Source: Limanda limanda (lineage: Eukaryota > Chordata > Actinopteri > Pleuronectiformes > Pleuronectidae). From it: a stretch of DNA of 64,000 nt. The translations under genes and the position numbers were made by a program. The notes under the pieces are model-generated. The model did not search any database, had not been told where the DNA came from, and worked only from the letters and a program-made list of their open reading frames with translations. Below, in pieces: positions 1 to 10,395 of the stretch (the first letter of the stretch is position 1; each line of letters begins with the position of its first letter). The stretch lies in the NCBI RefSeq assembly GCF_963576545.1, contig NC_083645.1, forward strand, positions 5,915,430-5,979,429, given 5' to 3'.

Positions 1-226
1 ATCAACTGGACTTGGAGGAAAAGATTGGCAAATGTGAAGCAATGTGCCTCAATGGGAAGGTGCACAGTGTTACCTTGTTTGAAAACGAGACTGGAGACAA
101 AGTACCTCCTGCACGCTTCATTGGACATTCCTAATGCTGCAGAGCTTAGCTGGCTGTTGCGATCAACAAGAGATCTTCTTATAGTAGATCAGCTGCAAGT
201 AGCCAATACATTCAACTGTAGTCTTT

Positions 227-308
227 TGGCAGTGGTGGGATTTGAACCCACGCCACCTAAGAGACTGGAGCCTTAATCCAGCACCTTTGACCACTTGGCC
301 ACACTACC
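227..308 (-). tRNA. tRNA-Leu-AAG: tRNA-Leu(AAG) copy L1
   Basis: Differs from consensus at G13A (D arm), C26T (G10.U26 wobble in the D stem) and A54T (variable-arm mismatch). Anticodon AAG, acceptor stem and T arm are intact. The same three changes recur in L11, 7.45 kb away. Confidence 0.87.
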
Positions 309-632
309 GTTAGGAACTAGTTTTTACCAAAACGAACCGGAGGCGTTCCGATGTATATTCCACTTTGATGACAATTGGACAATCAAATCGAAGACACATA
401 CGGAAGAACATTCAAAACTTCAAACACATACCCTGTGGGGGTATAAAGCAATTACTCAAGGTCAAAAGACCACAAAACTATCAGCCAAGTTAAGGGCTTC
501 AACTCTTGGGTCTATTCTGTCACATTTTCAACTTCAAAAGCCAAAGCAAGTCACTTTCAGCAGGTGGTGAGTTCATGTTCAGAAGGAAAGGGAAACATAA
601 CAGATAACATGGGAGTGGATAAAGCATTCCTT

Positions 633-704
633 TAGCAGAGGATGGTTTCGATCCATCGACCTCTGGGTTATGGGCCCAGCATGCTTCCGCTGCGCCACTC
701 TGCT
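633..704 (-). tRNA. tRNA-iMet-CAT: initiator tRNA-Met(CAT) copy M1
   Basis: G23A gives a C11.A23 mismatch in the D stem. The CAT anticodon, the three G:C anticodon-stem pairs, A1:U71 and the AUCGAAA T loop of vertebrate initiator tRNA are intact. Same variant as M10, M19, M22, M27 and M30. Confidence 0.88.
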
Positions 705-1002
705 CTTATACACTGAACCAGTTTCAGATGAAGACAGTCTATGGTTTCTTGGGTTTGGTTATCAGTTACGTTAACTGGACATGGAGGAAAATATTGGCAA
801 ATGTGAAGCAATGTTCCTCAATCGGAAGGTGCACAGTGTTACCTTGTTTGAAAACGAGACTGGAGAGAAACTACCTCCTGCATGCTTCATTGGACATTAC
901 TTATGCTACATAGCTTAGCTGGCTGTTGCAGTTTTGAATAACAAGAGATCTTCTTATAGTAGATCAGCTGCAAGTAGCCAATACATTCAACTGACAGTCT
1001 TT

Positions 1003-1084
1003 TGGCAGTGGTGAGATTTGAACCCACGCCTCCTAAGAGACTGGAGCCTTAATCCAGCACCTTTGACCACTCGGCCACACTACC
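1003..1084 (-). tRNA. tRNA-Leu-AAG: tRNA-Leu(AAG) copy L2
   Basis: C26T (D-stem G.U) and C71T, which turns the G61:C71 T-stem pair into G.U and alters the last base of the B box. Same variant as L12 and L32. Confidence 0.85.
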
Positions 1085-1408
1085 GTTAGGAACTAGTTTT
1101 TACCTAAACGAACCTGAGGCGTTCAGATGTATGTTCCACTTTGAAGACAATTGGACAATCGAATCGAAGACACATACGAAAGAACATTCAAAACTTCAAA
1201 CACATAGCCAGTGGGGGTATAAAGCAATTACTCAAGATCAAAAGACCACAAAACTATCAGCCAAGTTAAGGGCTTCAACTGTTGGGTCTATTCTGTCAAA
1301 TTTTCAATTTCAAAAGCCAAAGCAAGTCACTTTCAGCAGGAGGTGAGTTCATGTTCAGAAGGAAAGGGAAACATAACAGATAACATGGGAGTGGATAAAG
1401 GATTGTTT

Positions 1409-1480
1409 TAGCAGAGAATGGTTTCGATCCATCGACCTCTGGATTATGGGCCCAGCACGCTTCCGCTGCGCCACTCTGCT
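1409..1480 (-). tRNA. tRNA-iMet-CAT: initiator tRNA-Met(CAT) copy M2
   Basis: C38T weakens G30:C38, one of the three initiator-specific G:C pairs, to G.U. A private C64T gives G48.U64 in the T stem. CAT anticodon and initiator T loop are intact. Confidence 0.85.
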
Positions 1481-1768
1481 CTTATACACTGAACCAGTTT
1501 CAGATGAACACAGTCTATGGTTTCTTGGGTTTGCTTATCAGTTAAATCAACTGGACTTGGAGTTAAAGATTGGCAAATGTGAAGCAATGGGAAGGTGCAC
1601 AGTGTTACCTTGTTTGAAAACGAGACTGGAGAGAAACTACCTCCTGCACGCTTCATTGGACATTCCTTATGCTACAGAGCTTAGCTGGCTGTGGCAGTTT
1701 TGAACAACAAGAGATCTTCTTATAGTAGATCAGCTGCAAGTAGCCAATACATTCAACTGACAGTCTTT

Positions 1769-1850
1769 TGGCAGTGGTGGGATTTGAACACACGCCTCCT
1801 AAGAGACTGGAGCCTTAATCCAGCGCCTTTGACCACTCGGCCACTCTACC
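1769..1850 (-). tRNA. tRNA-Leu-AAG: tRNA-Leu(AAG) copy L3, stem lesions
   Basis: G61T breaks the G61:C71 T-stem pair and changes the first base of the B box. T6A breaks the T6:A76 acceptor pair. Two stem mismatches make a functional product doubtful. Same as L4 and L33. Confidence 0.75.
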
Positions 1851-2172
1851 GTTATGAACTACTTTACCAAAACGAACCGGAGGCGTTCAGATGTATATTC
1901 CACTTTGATGACAATTGGACAATCAAATCGAAGACACATATGGAAGAACATTCAAAACTTCAAACACATACCCTGTGGGGGTATAAAGCAATTACTCAAG
2001 GTCCAAAGACCACAAAACTATCAGCCAAGTTAAGGGCTTCAACTGTTGGGTCTATTCTGTCAAATTTTCAATTTCAAAAGCCAAAGCAAGTCACTTTCAG
2101 CAGGAGGTGAGTTCATGTTCAGAAGGAAAGGGAAACATAACAGATAACATGGGAGTGGATAAAGGATTGTTT

Positions 2173-2244
2173 TAGCAGAGGATGGTTTCGATCCATCGAC
2201 CTCTGGATTATGGGCCCAGCACGCTTCCGCTGCGCCACTCTGCT
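2173..2244 (-). tRNA. tRNA-iMet-CAT: initiator tRNA-Met(CAT) copy M3
   Basis: Only change is C38T (G30.U38 in the initiator G:C triplet). Otherwise identical to consensus. Lies in a unit that is a 764-bp tandem duplicate of its left neighbour. Confidence 0.88.
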
Positions 2245-2532
2245 CTTATACACTGAACCAGTTTCAGATGAACACAGTCTATGGTTTCTTGGGTTTGCTT
2301 ATCAGTTAAATCAACTGGACTTGGAGTTAAAGATTGGCAAATGTGAAGCAATGGGAAGGTGCACAGTGTTACCTTGTTTGAAAACGAGACTGGAGAGAAA
2401 CTACCTCCTGCACGCTTCATTGGACATTCCTTATGCTACAGAGCTTAGCTGGCTGTGGCAGTTTTGAACAACAAGAGATCTTCTTATAGTAGATCAGCTG
2501 CAAGTAGCCAATACATTCAACTGACAGTCTTT

Positions 2533-2614
2533 TGGCAGTGGTGGGATTTGAACACACGCCTCCTAAGAGACTGGAGCCTTAATCCAGCGCCTTTGACCAC
2601 TCGGCCACTCTACC
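2533..2614 (-). tRNA. tRNA-Leu-AAG: tRNA-Leu(AAG) copy L4, stem lesions
   Basis: Carries G61T (T stem, B box) and T6A (acceptor stem), exactly as in L3, from which it differs by one 764-bp repeat step. Confidence 0.75.
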
Positions 2615-2936
2615 GTTATGAACTACTTTACCAAAACGAACCGGAGGCGTTCAGATGTATATTCCACTTTGATGACAATTGGACAATCAAATCGAAGACA
2701 CATATGGAAGAACATTCAAAACTTCAAACACATACCCTGTGGGGGTATAAAGCAATTACTCAAGGTCCAAAGACCACAAAACTATCAGCCAAGTTAAGGG
2801 CTTCAACTCTTGGGTCTATTCTGTCAAATTTTCAATTTCAAAAGCCAAAGCAAGTCACTTTCAGCAGTAGGTGAGTTCATGTTCAGAAGGAAAGGGAAAC
2901 ATAACAGATAACATGGAAGTGGATAAAGGATTGTTT

Positions 2937-3008
2937 TAGCAGAGGATGGTTTCGATCCATCGACCTCTGGGTTATGGGCCCAGCACGCTTATGCTGCGCC
3001 ACTCTGCT
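2937..3008 (-). tRNA. tRNA-iMet-CAT: initiator tRNA-Met(CAT) copy M4, D-loop GG lost
   Basis: G17A and G18T replace the invariant D-loop GG, which contacts the T loop and also forms the end of the Pol III A box. Stems and the CAT anticodon are intact. First of nine copies with this lesion. Confidence 0.8.
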
Positions 3009-3316
3009 CTTATACACTGAACCAGTTTCAGATGAACACAGTCTATGGTTTCTTGGGTTTGCTTATCAGTTAAATCAACTGGACTTGGAGGAAAAGATTG
3101 GCAAATGTGAAGCAATGTGCCTCAATGGAAGGTGCACAGTGTTACCTTGTTTGAAAACAAGACTGGAGAGAAACTACCTCCTGCACGCTTCATTGGACAT
3201 TCCTTATGCTACAGAGCTTAGCTGGCTGTGGCAGTTTTGAACAACAAGATATCTTCTTATAGTAGATCAGCTGCAAGTAGCCAATACATTCAACTGACAG
3301 TCTTTTGGCAGTGGTG

Positions 3317-3327
3317 GGATTTGAACC
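3317..3327 (-). promoter_or_regulatory. Pol III B box of copy L5
   Basis: GGTTCAAATCC at gene positions 61-71 fits the B-box consensus bound by TFIIIC. Shown once as the representative for Leu copies. Lost or altered at its ends in copies with G61T, C71T or C71A. Confidence 0.85.
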
Positions 3328-3369
3328 CACGCCTCCTAAGAGACTGGAGCCTTAATCCAGCGCCTTTGA

Positions 3370-3380
3370 CCACTCGGCCA
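3370..3380 (-). promoter_or_regulatory. Pol III A box of copy L5
   Basis: TGGCCGAGTGG at gene positions 8-18 matches the A-box consensus TRGCNNAGYGG. Representative for Leu copies. L16 and L25 have the penultimate G changed. Confidence 0.85.
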
Positions 3381-3709
3381 CACTACCGTTAGGAACTACT
3401 TTACCAAAACGAACCGGAGGCGTTCAGATGTATATTCCACTTTGATGACAATTGGACAATCAAATCGAAGACACATACGGAAGAACATTCAAAACTTCAA
3501 ACACATACCCTGTGGGGGTATAAAGCAATTACTCAAGGTCCAAAGACCACAAAACTATCAGCCAAGTTAAGGGCTTCAACTCTTGGGTCTATTCTGTCAC
3601 ATTTTCAACTTCAAAAGCCAAAGCAAGTCACTTTCAGCAGGTGGTGAGTTCATGTTCAGAAGGAAAGGGAAACATAACAGATAACATGGGAGTGGATAAA
3701 GGATTCCTT

Positions 3710-3781
3710 TAGCAGAGGATGGTTTCGATCCATCGACCTCTGGGTTATGGGCCCAGCACGCTTATGCTGCGCCACTCTGCT
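3710..3781 (-). tRNA. tRNA-iMet-CAT: initiator tRNA-Met(CAT) copy M5, D-loop GG lost
   Basis: G17A/G18T as in M4. The rest is consensus. Confidence 0.8.
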
Positions 3782-4079
3782 CTTATACACTGAACCAGTT
3801 TCAGATGAACACAGTCTATGGTTTCTTGGGTTTGCTTATCAGTTAAATCAACTGGACTTAGAGGAAAAGATTGGCAAATGTGAAGCAATGTGCCTCAATG
3901 GGAAGGTGCACAGTGTTACCTTGTTTGAAAACGAGACTGGAGTGAAACTACCTCCTGCACGCTTCATTGGACATTCCTTATGCTACAGAGCTTAGCTGGC
4001 TGTGGCAGTTTTGAACAACAAGATATCTTCTTATAGTAGATCAGCTGCAAGTAGCCAATACATTCAACTGACAGTCTTT

Positions 4080-4161
4080 TGGCAGTGGTGGGATTTGAAC
4101 CCACGCCTCCTAAGAGACTGGAGCCTTAATCCAGCGCCTTTGACCTCTCGGCCACACTACC
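4080..4161 (-). tRNA. tRNA-Leu-AAG: tRNA-Leu(AAG) copy L6
   Basis: Single change T16A in the D loop, outside the stems, so probably harmless to folding. Same variant in L14, L18, L23, L31, L35 and L36. Confidence 0.92.
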
Positions 4162-4494
4162 GTTAGGAACATCTTTACCAAAACGAACCGGAGGCGTTCA
4201 GATGTATGTTCCACTTTGAAGACAATTGGACAATCGAATCGAAGACACATACGAAAGAACATTCAAAACTTCAAACACATAGCCAGTGGGGGTATAAAGC
4301 AATTACTCAAGGTCAAAAGACCACAAAACTATCAGCCAAGTTAAGGGCTTCTACGGTTGGGTCTATTCTGTCAAATTTTAAACTTCAAAAGCCAAAGCAA
4401 GTCACTTTCAGCAGGTGGTGAGTTCATGTTCAGAAGGAAAGGGAAACATAACAGATAACATGGGAGTGGATAAAGGATTGTTTTAGCAGAGGAT

Positions 4495-4505
4495 GGTTTC
4501 GATCC
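4495..4505 (-). promoter_or_regulatory. Pol III B box of copy M6
   Basis: GGATCGAAACC at gene positions 51-61, the initiator-tRNA form of the B box. Representative for iMet copies. Confidence 0.85.
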
Positions 4506-4537
4506 ATCGACCTCTGGGTTATGGGCCCAGCACGCTT

Positions 4538-4548
4538 CCGCTGCGCCA
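4538..4548 (-). promoter_or_regulatory. Pol III A box of copy M6
   Basis: TGGCGCAGCGG at gene positions 8-18 fits TRGCNNAGYGG. In the nine GG-to-AT copies the last two bases are lost. Confidence 0.85.
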
Positions 4549-4853
4549 CTCTGCTCTTATACACTGAACCAGTTTCAGATGAACACAGTCTATGGTTTCT
4601 TGGGTTTGCTTATCAGTTAAATCAACTGGACTTGGAGGAAAAGATTGGCAAATGTGAAGCAATGTGCCTCAATGGGAAGGTGCACAGTGTTACCTTGTTT
4701 GAAAACGAGACTGGAGAGAAACTACCTCCTGCACGAATCATTGGAAATTCCTTATGCTACAGAGCTTAGCTTCTTGTTATAGTTTTGAACAACAAGATAT
4801 CTTCTTATAGTAGATCAGCTGCAAGTAGCCTATACATTCAACTGACAGTCTTT

Positions 4854-4935
4854 TGGCAGTGGTGGGATTTGAACCCACGCCTCCTAAGAGACTGGAGCCT
4901 TAATCCAGCGCCTTTGACCACTCGGCCACACTACC
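4854..4935 (-). tRNA. tRNA-Leu-AAG: tRNA-Leu(AAG) copy L7, consensus
   Basis: All 82 positions match the array consensus. Confidence 0.95.
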
Positions 4936-5259
4936 GTTAGGAACTAGTTTTTACCAAAACGAACCGGAGGCGTTCCGATGTATATTCCACTTTGATGACA
5001 ATTGGACAATCAAATCGAAGACACATACGGAAGAACATTCAAAACTTCAAACACATACCCTGTGGGGGTATAAAGCAATTACTCAAGGTCAAAAGACCAC
5101 AAAACTATCAGCCAAGTTAAGGGCTTCAACTCTTGGGTCTATTCTGTCACATTTTCAACTTCAAAAGCCAAAGCAAGTCACTTTCAGCAGGTGGTGAGTT
5201 CATGTTCAGAAGGAAAGGGAAACATAACAGATAACATGGGAGTGGATAAAGGATTCCTT

Positions 5260-5331
5260 TAGCAGAGGATGGTTTCGATCCATCGACCTCTGGGTTATGG
5301 GCCCAGCACGCTTCCGCTGCGCCACTCTGCT
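5260..5331 (-). tRNA. tRNA-iMet-CAT: initiator tRNA-Met(CAT) copy M7, consensus
   Basis: All 72 positions match consensus. The 3' flank is the GGAATCC variant rather than the more common ACAATCC form. Confidence 0.96.
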
Positions 5332-5629
5332 CTTATACACTGAACCAGTTTCAGATGAAGACAGTCTATGGTTTCTTGGGTTTGGTTATCAGTTACATTA
5401 ACTGGACATGGAGGAAAATATTGGCAAATGTGAAGCAATGTTCCTCAATCGGAAGGTGCACAGTGTTACCTTGTTTGAAAACGAGACTGGAGAGAAACTA
5501 CCTCCTGCACGAATCATTGGAAATTCCTTATGCTACAGAGCTTAGCTTCTTGTTATAGTTTTGAACAACAAAATATCTTCTTATAGTAGATCAGCTGCAA
5601 GTAGCCAATACATTCAACTGACAGTCTTT

Positions 5630-5711
5630 TGGCAGTGGTGGGATTTGAACCCACGCCTCCTAAGAGACTGGAGCCTTAATCCAGCGCCTTTGACCACTCG
5701 GCCACACTATC
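5630..5711 (-). tRNA. tRNA-Leu-AAG: tRNA-Leu(AAG) copy L8
   Basis: G2A replaces the second acceptor pair with an A2.C80 mismatch. Otherwise consensus. Confidence 0.85.
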
Positions 5712-6035
5712 GTTCGGAACTAGTTTTTACCAAAACGAACCGGAGGCGTTCAGATGTATGTTCCACTTTGAAGACAATTGGACAATCAAATCGAAGACAC
5801 ATACGGAAGAACATTCAAAACTTCAAACACAAAGCCAGTGGGGGTATAAAGCAATTACTCAAGATCAAAAGACCACAAAACTACTAGCCAAGTTAACGGC
5901 TTCAACTGTTGAGTCTATTCTGTCAAATTTTCAATTTCAAAAGCCAAAGCAAGTCACTTTCAGCAGGAGGTGAGTTCATGTTCAGAAGGAAAGGGAAACA
6001 TAACAGATAACATGGGAGTGGATAAAGGCTTGTTT

Positions 6036-6107
6036 TAGCAGAGGATGGTTTCGATCCATCGACCTCTGGGTTATGGGCCCAGCACGCTTCCGCTGCGCCA
6101 CTCTGCT
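6036..6107 (-). tRNA. tRNA-iMet-CAT: initiator tRNA-Met(CAT) copy M8, consensus
   Basis: All 72 positions match consensus. It is the last iMet before the unit that lost its iMet gene. Confidence 0.96.
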
Positions 6108-6405
6108 CTTATACACTGAACCAGTTTCAGATGAACACAGTCTATGGTTTCTTGGGTTTGCTTATCAGTTAAATCAACTGGACTTGGAGTTAAAGATTGG
6201 CAAATGTGAAGCAATGTGCCTAAATGGGAAGGTGCACAGTGTTACCTTGTTTGAAAACGAGACTGGAGAGAAACTACCTCCTGCACGCTTCATTGGACAT
6301 TGCTTATGCTACATAGCTTAGCTGGCTGTTGCAGTTTTGAATAACAAGAGATCCTATTATAGTACATCAGCTGCAAGTAGCCAATACATTCAATTGACAG
6401 TCTTT

Positions 6406-6487
6406 TGGCAGTGGTGGGATTTGAACCCACGCCTCCTTAGAGACTGGAGCCTTAATCCAGCACCTTTGACCACTCGGCCACACTACC
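6406..6487 (-). tRNA. tRNA-Leu-AAG: tRNA-Leu(AAG) copy L9
   Basis: T50A in the variable loop and C26T (D-stem G.U). Both are compatible with folding. Confidence 0.9.
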
Positions 6488-6907
6488 GTTAGGAACTAGT
6501 TCTTACCTAAACGAACCGGAGGCGTTCAGATGTATATTCCACTTTGATGACAATTAGACAATCAAATCGAAGACACATACGGAAGAACATTCAACACTTC
6601 AAACACATAGCCAGTGGGGGTATAAAGCAATTACTCAAGATCAAAAGACCACAAAACTATCAGCCAAGTTAAGGGCTTCAACTCTTGGGTCTATTCTGTC
6701 ACATTTTCAACTTCAAAAGCCAAAGCAAGTCACTTTCAGCAGGTGGTGAGTTCATGTTCAGAAGGAAAGGGAAACATAACAGACACACGTTTCATTGGAC
6801 ATTCCTTATGCTACAGAGCTTAGCTTCTTGGTATAGTTTTGAACAACAAGAGATCTTCTTATAGTAGATCAGCAGCAAGTAGCCAATACATTAATCGGAC
6901 AGTCTTT
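6488..6907 (-). repeat. truncated unit lacking its iMet gene
   Basis: The spacer runs normally to about 6,783 (the conserved AACATAACAGA) and then jumps to sequence that normally lies upstream of iMet (CGTTTCATTGGACATTCC). The iMet gene and both flanks are missing, roughly 270 bp of a normal unit. L9 and L10 are therefore adjacent. Confidence 0.9.
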
Positions 6908-6989
6908 TGGCAGTGGTGGGATTTGAACCCACGCCTCCTGAGAGACTGGAGCCTAAATCCAGCGCCTTTGACCACTCGGCCACACTACC
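6908..6989 (-). tRNA. tRNA-Leu-TAG: tRNA-Leu(TAG) copy L10, anticodon variant
   Basis: A35T changes the anticodon from AAG to TAG, which still specifies leucine (CUA/CUN codons). T50C in the variable loop is the only other change. Body and stems are intact, and vertebrate Leu(TAG) genes have nearly the same body, so this is a plausible functional isoacceptor. Confidence 0.9.
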
Positions 6990-7313
6990 GTTAGGAACTA
7001 GTTTTTACCAAAACGAACCAGAGGTGTTCAGATGTATATTCCACTTTGATGACAATTGGACAATCAAATCGAAGACACATACGGAAGAACATTCGAAACT
7101 TCAAACACATACCCTGCGGGGGTATAAAGCAATTACTCAAGGTCAAAAGACCACTAAACTATCAGCCAAGTTAAGGGCTTTAACTCTTGGGTCTATTCTT
7201 TCACATTTTCAACTTCAAAAGCCAAAGCAAGTCACTTTCAGCAGGTGGTGAGTTCATGTTCAGAAGGAAAGGGAAACATAACAGATAACATGGGAGTGGA
7301 TAAAGGATTCCTT

Positions 7314-7385
7314 TAGCAGAGGATGGTTTCGATCCATCGACCTCTGGGTTATGGGCCCAGCACGCTTCCGCTGCGCCACTCTGCT
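7314..7385 (-). tRNA. tRNA-iMet-CAT: initiator tRNA-Met(CAT) copy M9, consensus
   Basis: All 72 positions match consensus. Confidence 0.96.
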
Positions 7386-7676
7386 CTTATACACTGAACC
7401 AGTTTCAGATGAACACAGTCTATGGTTTCTTGGGTTTGCTTATCAGTTAAATCAACTGGACTTGGAGGAAAAGATTGGCAAATGTGAAGCAATGTGCCTC
7501 AATGGGAAGGTGCACTGTGTTACCTTGTTTCAAAACGAGACTGGAGACAAAGTACCTCCTGCACGCTTCATTGGACATTCCTAATGCTGCAGAGCTTAGC
7601 TGGCTGTTGCGATCAACAAGAGATCTTCTTATAGTAGATCAGCTGCAAGTAGCCAATACATTCAACTGTAGTCTTT

Positions 7677-7758
7677 TGGCAGTGGTGGGATTTGAACCCA
7701 CGCCACCTAAGAGACTGGAGCCTTAATCCAGCACCTTTGACCACTTGGCCACACTACC
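7677..7758 (-). tRNA. tRNA-Leu-AAG: tRNA-Leu(AAG) copy L11
   Basis: G13A, C26T and A54T, identical to L1, which lies in the matching block 7,450 bp to the left. Confidence 0.87.
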
Positions 7759-8081
7759 GTTAGGAACTAGTTTTAACCAAACGAACCGGAGGCGTTCCGA
7801 TGTATATTCCACTTTGATGACAATTGGACAATCAAATCGAAGACACATACGGAAGAACATTCAAAACTTCAAACACATACCCTGTGGGGGTATAAAGCAA
7901 TTACTCAAGGTCAAAAGACCACAAAACTATCAGCCAAGTTAAGGGCTTCAACTCTTGGGTCTATTCTGTCACATTTTCAACTTCAAAAGCCAAAGCAAGT
8001 CACTTTCAGCAGGTGGTGAGTTCATGTTCAGAAGGAAAGGGAAACATAACAGATAACATGGGAGTGGATAAAGCATTCCTT

Positions 8082-8153
8082 TAGCAGAGGATGGTTTCGA
8101 TCCATCGACCTCTGGGTTATGGGCCCAGCATGCTTCCGCTGCGCCACTCTGCT
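8082..8153 (-). tRNA. tRNA-iMet-CAT: initiator tRNA-Met(CAT) copy M10
   Basis: G23A (C11.A23 mismatch in the D stem), as in M1. Confidence 0.88.
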
Positions 8154-8451
8154 CTTATACACTGAACCAGTTTCAGATGAAGACAGTCTATGGTTTCTTG
8201 GGTTTGGTTATCAGTTACGTTAACTGGACATGGAGGAAAATATTGGCAAATGTGAAGCAATGTTCCTCAATCGGAAGGTGCACAGTGTTACCTTGTTTGA
8301 AAACGAGACTGGAGAGAAACTACCTCCTGCATGCTTCATTGGACATTACTTATGCTACATAGCTTAGCTGGCTGTTGCAGTTTTGAATAACAAGAGATCT
8401 TCTTATAGTAGATCAGCTGCAAGTAGCCAATACATTCAACTGACAGTCTTT

Positions 8452-8533
8452 TGGCAGTGGTGAGATTTGAACCCACGCCTCCTAAGAGACTGGAGCCTTA
8501 ATCCAGCACCTTTGACCACTCGGCCACACTACC
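8452..8533 (-). tRNA. tRNA-Leu-AAG: tRNA-Leu(AAG) copy L12
   Basis: C26T and C71T (G61.U71 in the T stem), as in L2. Confidence 0.85.
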
Positions 8534-8857
8534 GTTAGGAACTAGTTTTTACCTAAACGAACCTGAGGCGTTCAGATGTATGTTCCACTTTGAAGACAAT
8601 TGGACAATCGAATCGAAGACACATACGAAAGAACATTCAAAACTTCAAACACATAGCCAGTGGGGGTATAAAGCAATTACTCAAGATGAAAAGACCACAA
8701 AACTATCAGCCAAGTTAAGGGCTTCAACTGTTGGGTCTATTCTGTCAAATTTTCAATTTCAAAAGCCAAAGCAAGTCACTTTCAGCAGGAGGTGAGTTCA
8801 TGTTCAGAAGGAAAGGGAAACATAACAGATAACATGGGAGTGGATAAAGGATTGTTT

Positions 8858-8929
8858 TAGCAGAGGATGGTTTCGATCCATCGACCTCTGGATTATGGGC
8901 CCAGCACGCTTCCGCTGCGCCACTCTGCT
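8858..8929 (-). tRNA. tRNA-iMet-CAT: initiator tRNA-Met(CAT) copy M11
   Basis: C38T only (G30.U38 in the initiator G:C triplet). Confidence 0.88.
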
Positions 8930-9217
8930 CTTATACACTGAACCAGTTTCAGATGAACACAGTCTATGGTTTCTTGGGTTTGCTTATCAGTTAAATCAAC
9001 TGGACTTGGAGTTAAAGATTGGCAAATGTGAAGCAATGGGAAGGTGCACAGTGTTACCTTGTTTGAAAACGAGACTGGAGAGAAACTACCTCCTGCACGC
9101 TTCATTGGACATTCCTTATGCTACAGAGCTTAGCTGGCTGTGGCAGTTTTGAACAACAAGAGATCTTCTTATAGTAGATCAGCTGCAAGTAGCCAATACA
9201 TTCAACTGACAGTCTTT

Positions 9218-9300
9218 TGGCAGTTTTAGGGATTTGAACACACGCCTCCTAAGAGACTGGAGCCTTAATCCAGCGCCTTTGACCACTCGGCCACACTACC
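9218..9300 (-). pseudogene. disrupted tRNA-Leu(AAG) copy L13
   Basis: The 3' half of the acceptor/T-arm junction is rewritten. In plus-strand order, TTTTAGGG replaces TGGTGGG, a one-base expansion with several substitutions that destroys acceptor and T-stem pairing. G61T is also present. The 5' 57 bases remain consensus. This is the only clearly broken copy inside the main array. Confidence 0.85.
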
Positions 9301-9622
9301 GTTATGAACTACTTTACCAAAACGAACCGGAGGCGTTCAGATGTATATTCCACTTTGATGACAATTGGACAATCAAATCGAAGACACATATGGAAGAACA
9401 TTCAAAACTTCAAACACATACCCTGTGGGGGTATAAAGCAATAACTCAAGGTCCAAAGACCACAAAACTATCAGCCAAGTTAAGGGCTTCAACTCTTGGG
9501 TCTATTCTGTCAAATTTTCAATTTCAAAAGCCAAAGCAAGTCACTTTCAGCAGTAGGTGAGTTCATGTTCAGAAGGAAAGGGAAACATAACAGATAACAT
9601 GGAAGTGGATAAAGGATTGTTT

Positions 9623-9694
9623 TAGCAGAGGATGGTTTCGATCCATCGACCTCTGGGTTATGGGCCCAGCACGCTTATGCTGCGCCACTCTGCT
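9623..9694 (-). tRNA. tRNA-iMet-CAT: initiator tRNA-Met(CAT) copy M12, D-loop GG lost
   Basis: G17A/G18T. Otherwise consensus. Confidence 0.8.
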
Positions 9695-9992
9695 CTTATA
9701 CACTGAACCAGTTTCAGATGAACACAGTCTATGGTTTCTTGGGTTTGCTTATCAGTTAAATCAACTGGACTTGGAGGAAAAGATTGGCAAATGTGAAGCA
9801 ATGTGCCTCAATGGGAAGGTGCACAGTGTTACCTTGTTTGAAAACGAGACTGGAGTGAAACTACCTCCTGCACGCTTCATTGGACATTCCTTATGCTACA
9901 GAGCTTAGCTGGCTGTGGCAGTTTTGAACAACAAGATATCTTCTTATAGTAGATCAGCTGCAAGTAGCCAATACATTCAACTGACAGTCTTT

Positions 9993-10074
9993 TGGCAGTG
10001 GTGGGATTTGAACCCACGCCTCCTAAGAGACTGGAGCCTTAATCCAGCGCCTTTGACCTCTCGGCCACACTACC
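9993..10074 (-). tRNA. tRNA-Leu-AAG: tRNA-Leu(AAG) copy L14
   Basis: T16A only (D loop). Confidence 0.92.
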
Positions 10075-10395
10075 GTTAGGAACTACTTTACCAAAACGAA
10101 CCGGAGGCGTTCAGATGTATGTTCCACTTTGAAGACAATTGGACAATTGAATCGAAGACACATACGAAAGAACATTCAAAACTTCAAACACATAGCCAGT
10201 GGGGGTATAAAGCAATTACTCAAGATCAAAAGACCACAAAACTATCAGCCAAGTTAAGGGCTTCAACTGTTGGGTCTATTCTGTCAAATTTTCAATTTCA
10301 AAACCAAAGCAAGTCACTTTCAGCAGGAGGTGAGTTCATGTTCAGAAGGAAAGGGAAACATAACAGATAACATGGGAGTGGATAAAGGATTGTTT

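Larger units (their letters stand above)
3306..3387 (-). tRNA. tRNA-Leu-AAG: tRNA-Leu(AAG) copy L5, consensus
   Basis: Reference copy for Leu. It is 82 bp with no intron. Acceptor stem 1-7 pairs with 75-81 (one U3.G79 wobble) and the discriminator is A82. D stem is 10-12 with 24-26. Anticodon stem is 28-32 with 40-44, with AAG at 35-37. The long class II variable arm lies around 45-57, and the T stem is 58-62 with 70-74 around TTCAAAT. Sequence closely follows vertebrate tRNA-Leu(AAG), whose wobble A would be edited to inosine. CCA is not encoded, as expected in eukaryotes. Confidence 0.96.
4484..4555 (-). tRNA. tRNA-iMet-CAT: initiator tRNA-Met(CAT) copy M6, consensus
   Basis: Reference copy for iMet, 72 bp. 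It appears identical to the standard vertebrate initiator gene as I know it. Initiator hallmarks visible: terminal A1:U71 pair, three consecutive G:C pairs at 28-30 with 38-40, CAT at 33-35, and the AUCGAAA T loop at 53-59 in place of the elongator TUC sequence. The product would carry the initiating methionine to the 40S subunit via eIF2. Nineteen of the 47 copies match this sequence exactly. Confidence 0.97.

Noticed and set aside
1131..1346. 71-codon frame (MFHFEDNWTIES) conserved in dozens of spacers
   Set aside because: Conservation is explained by array homogenisation. Synonymous and non-synonymous changes show no visible bias, and several copies have stops.
1444..1703. Frames on both strands beginning at the ATGGGCCC of the iMet gene
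   Set aside because: The start codon is the complement of the CAT anticodon region. The frame is antisense to, or overlaps, a structural RNA gene.
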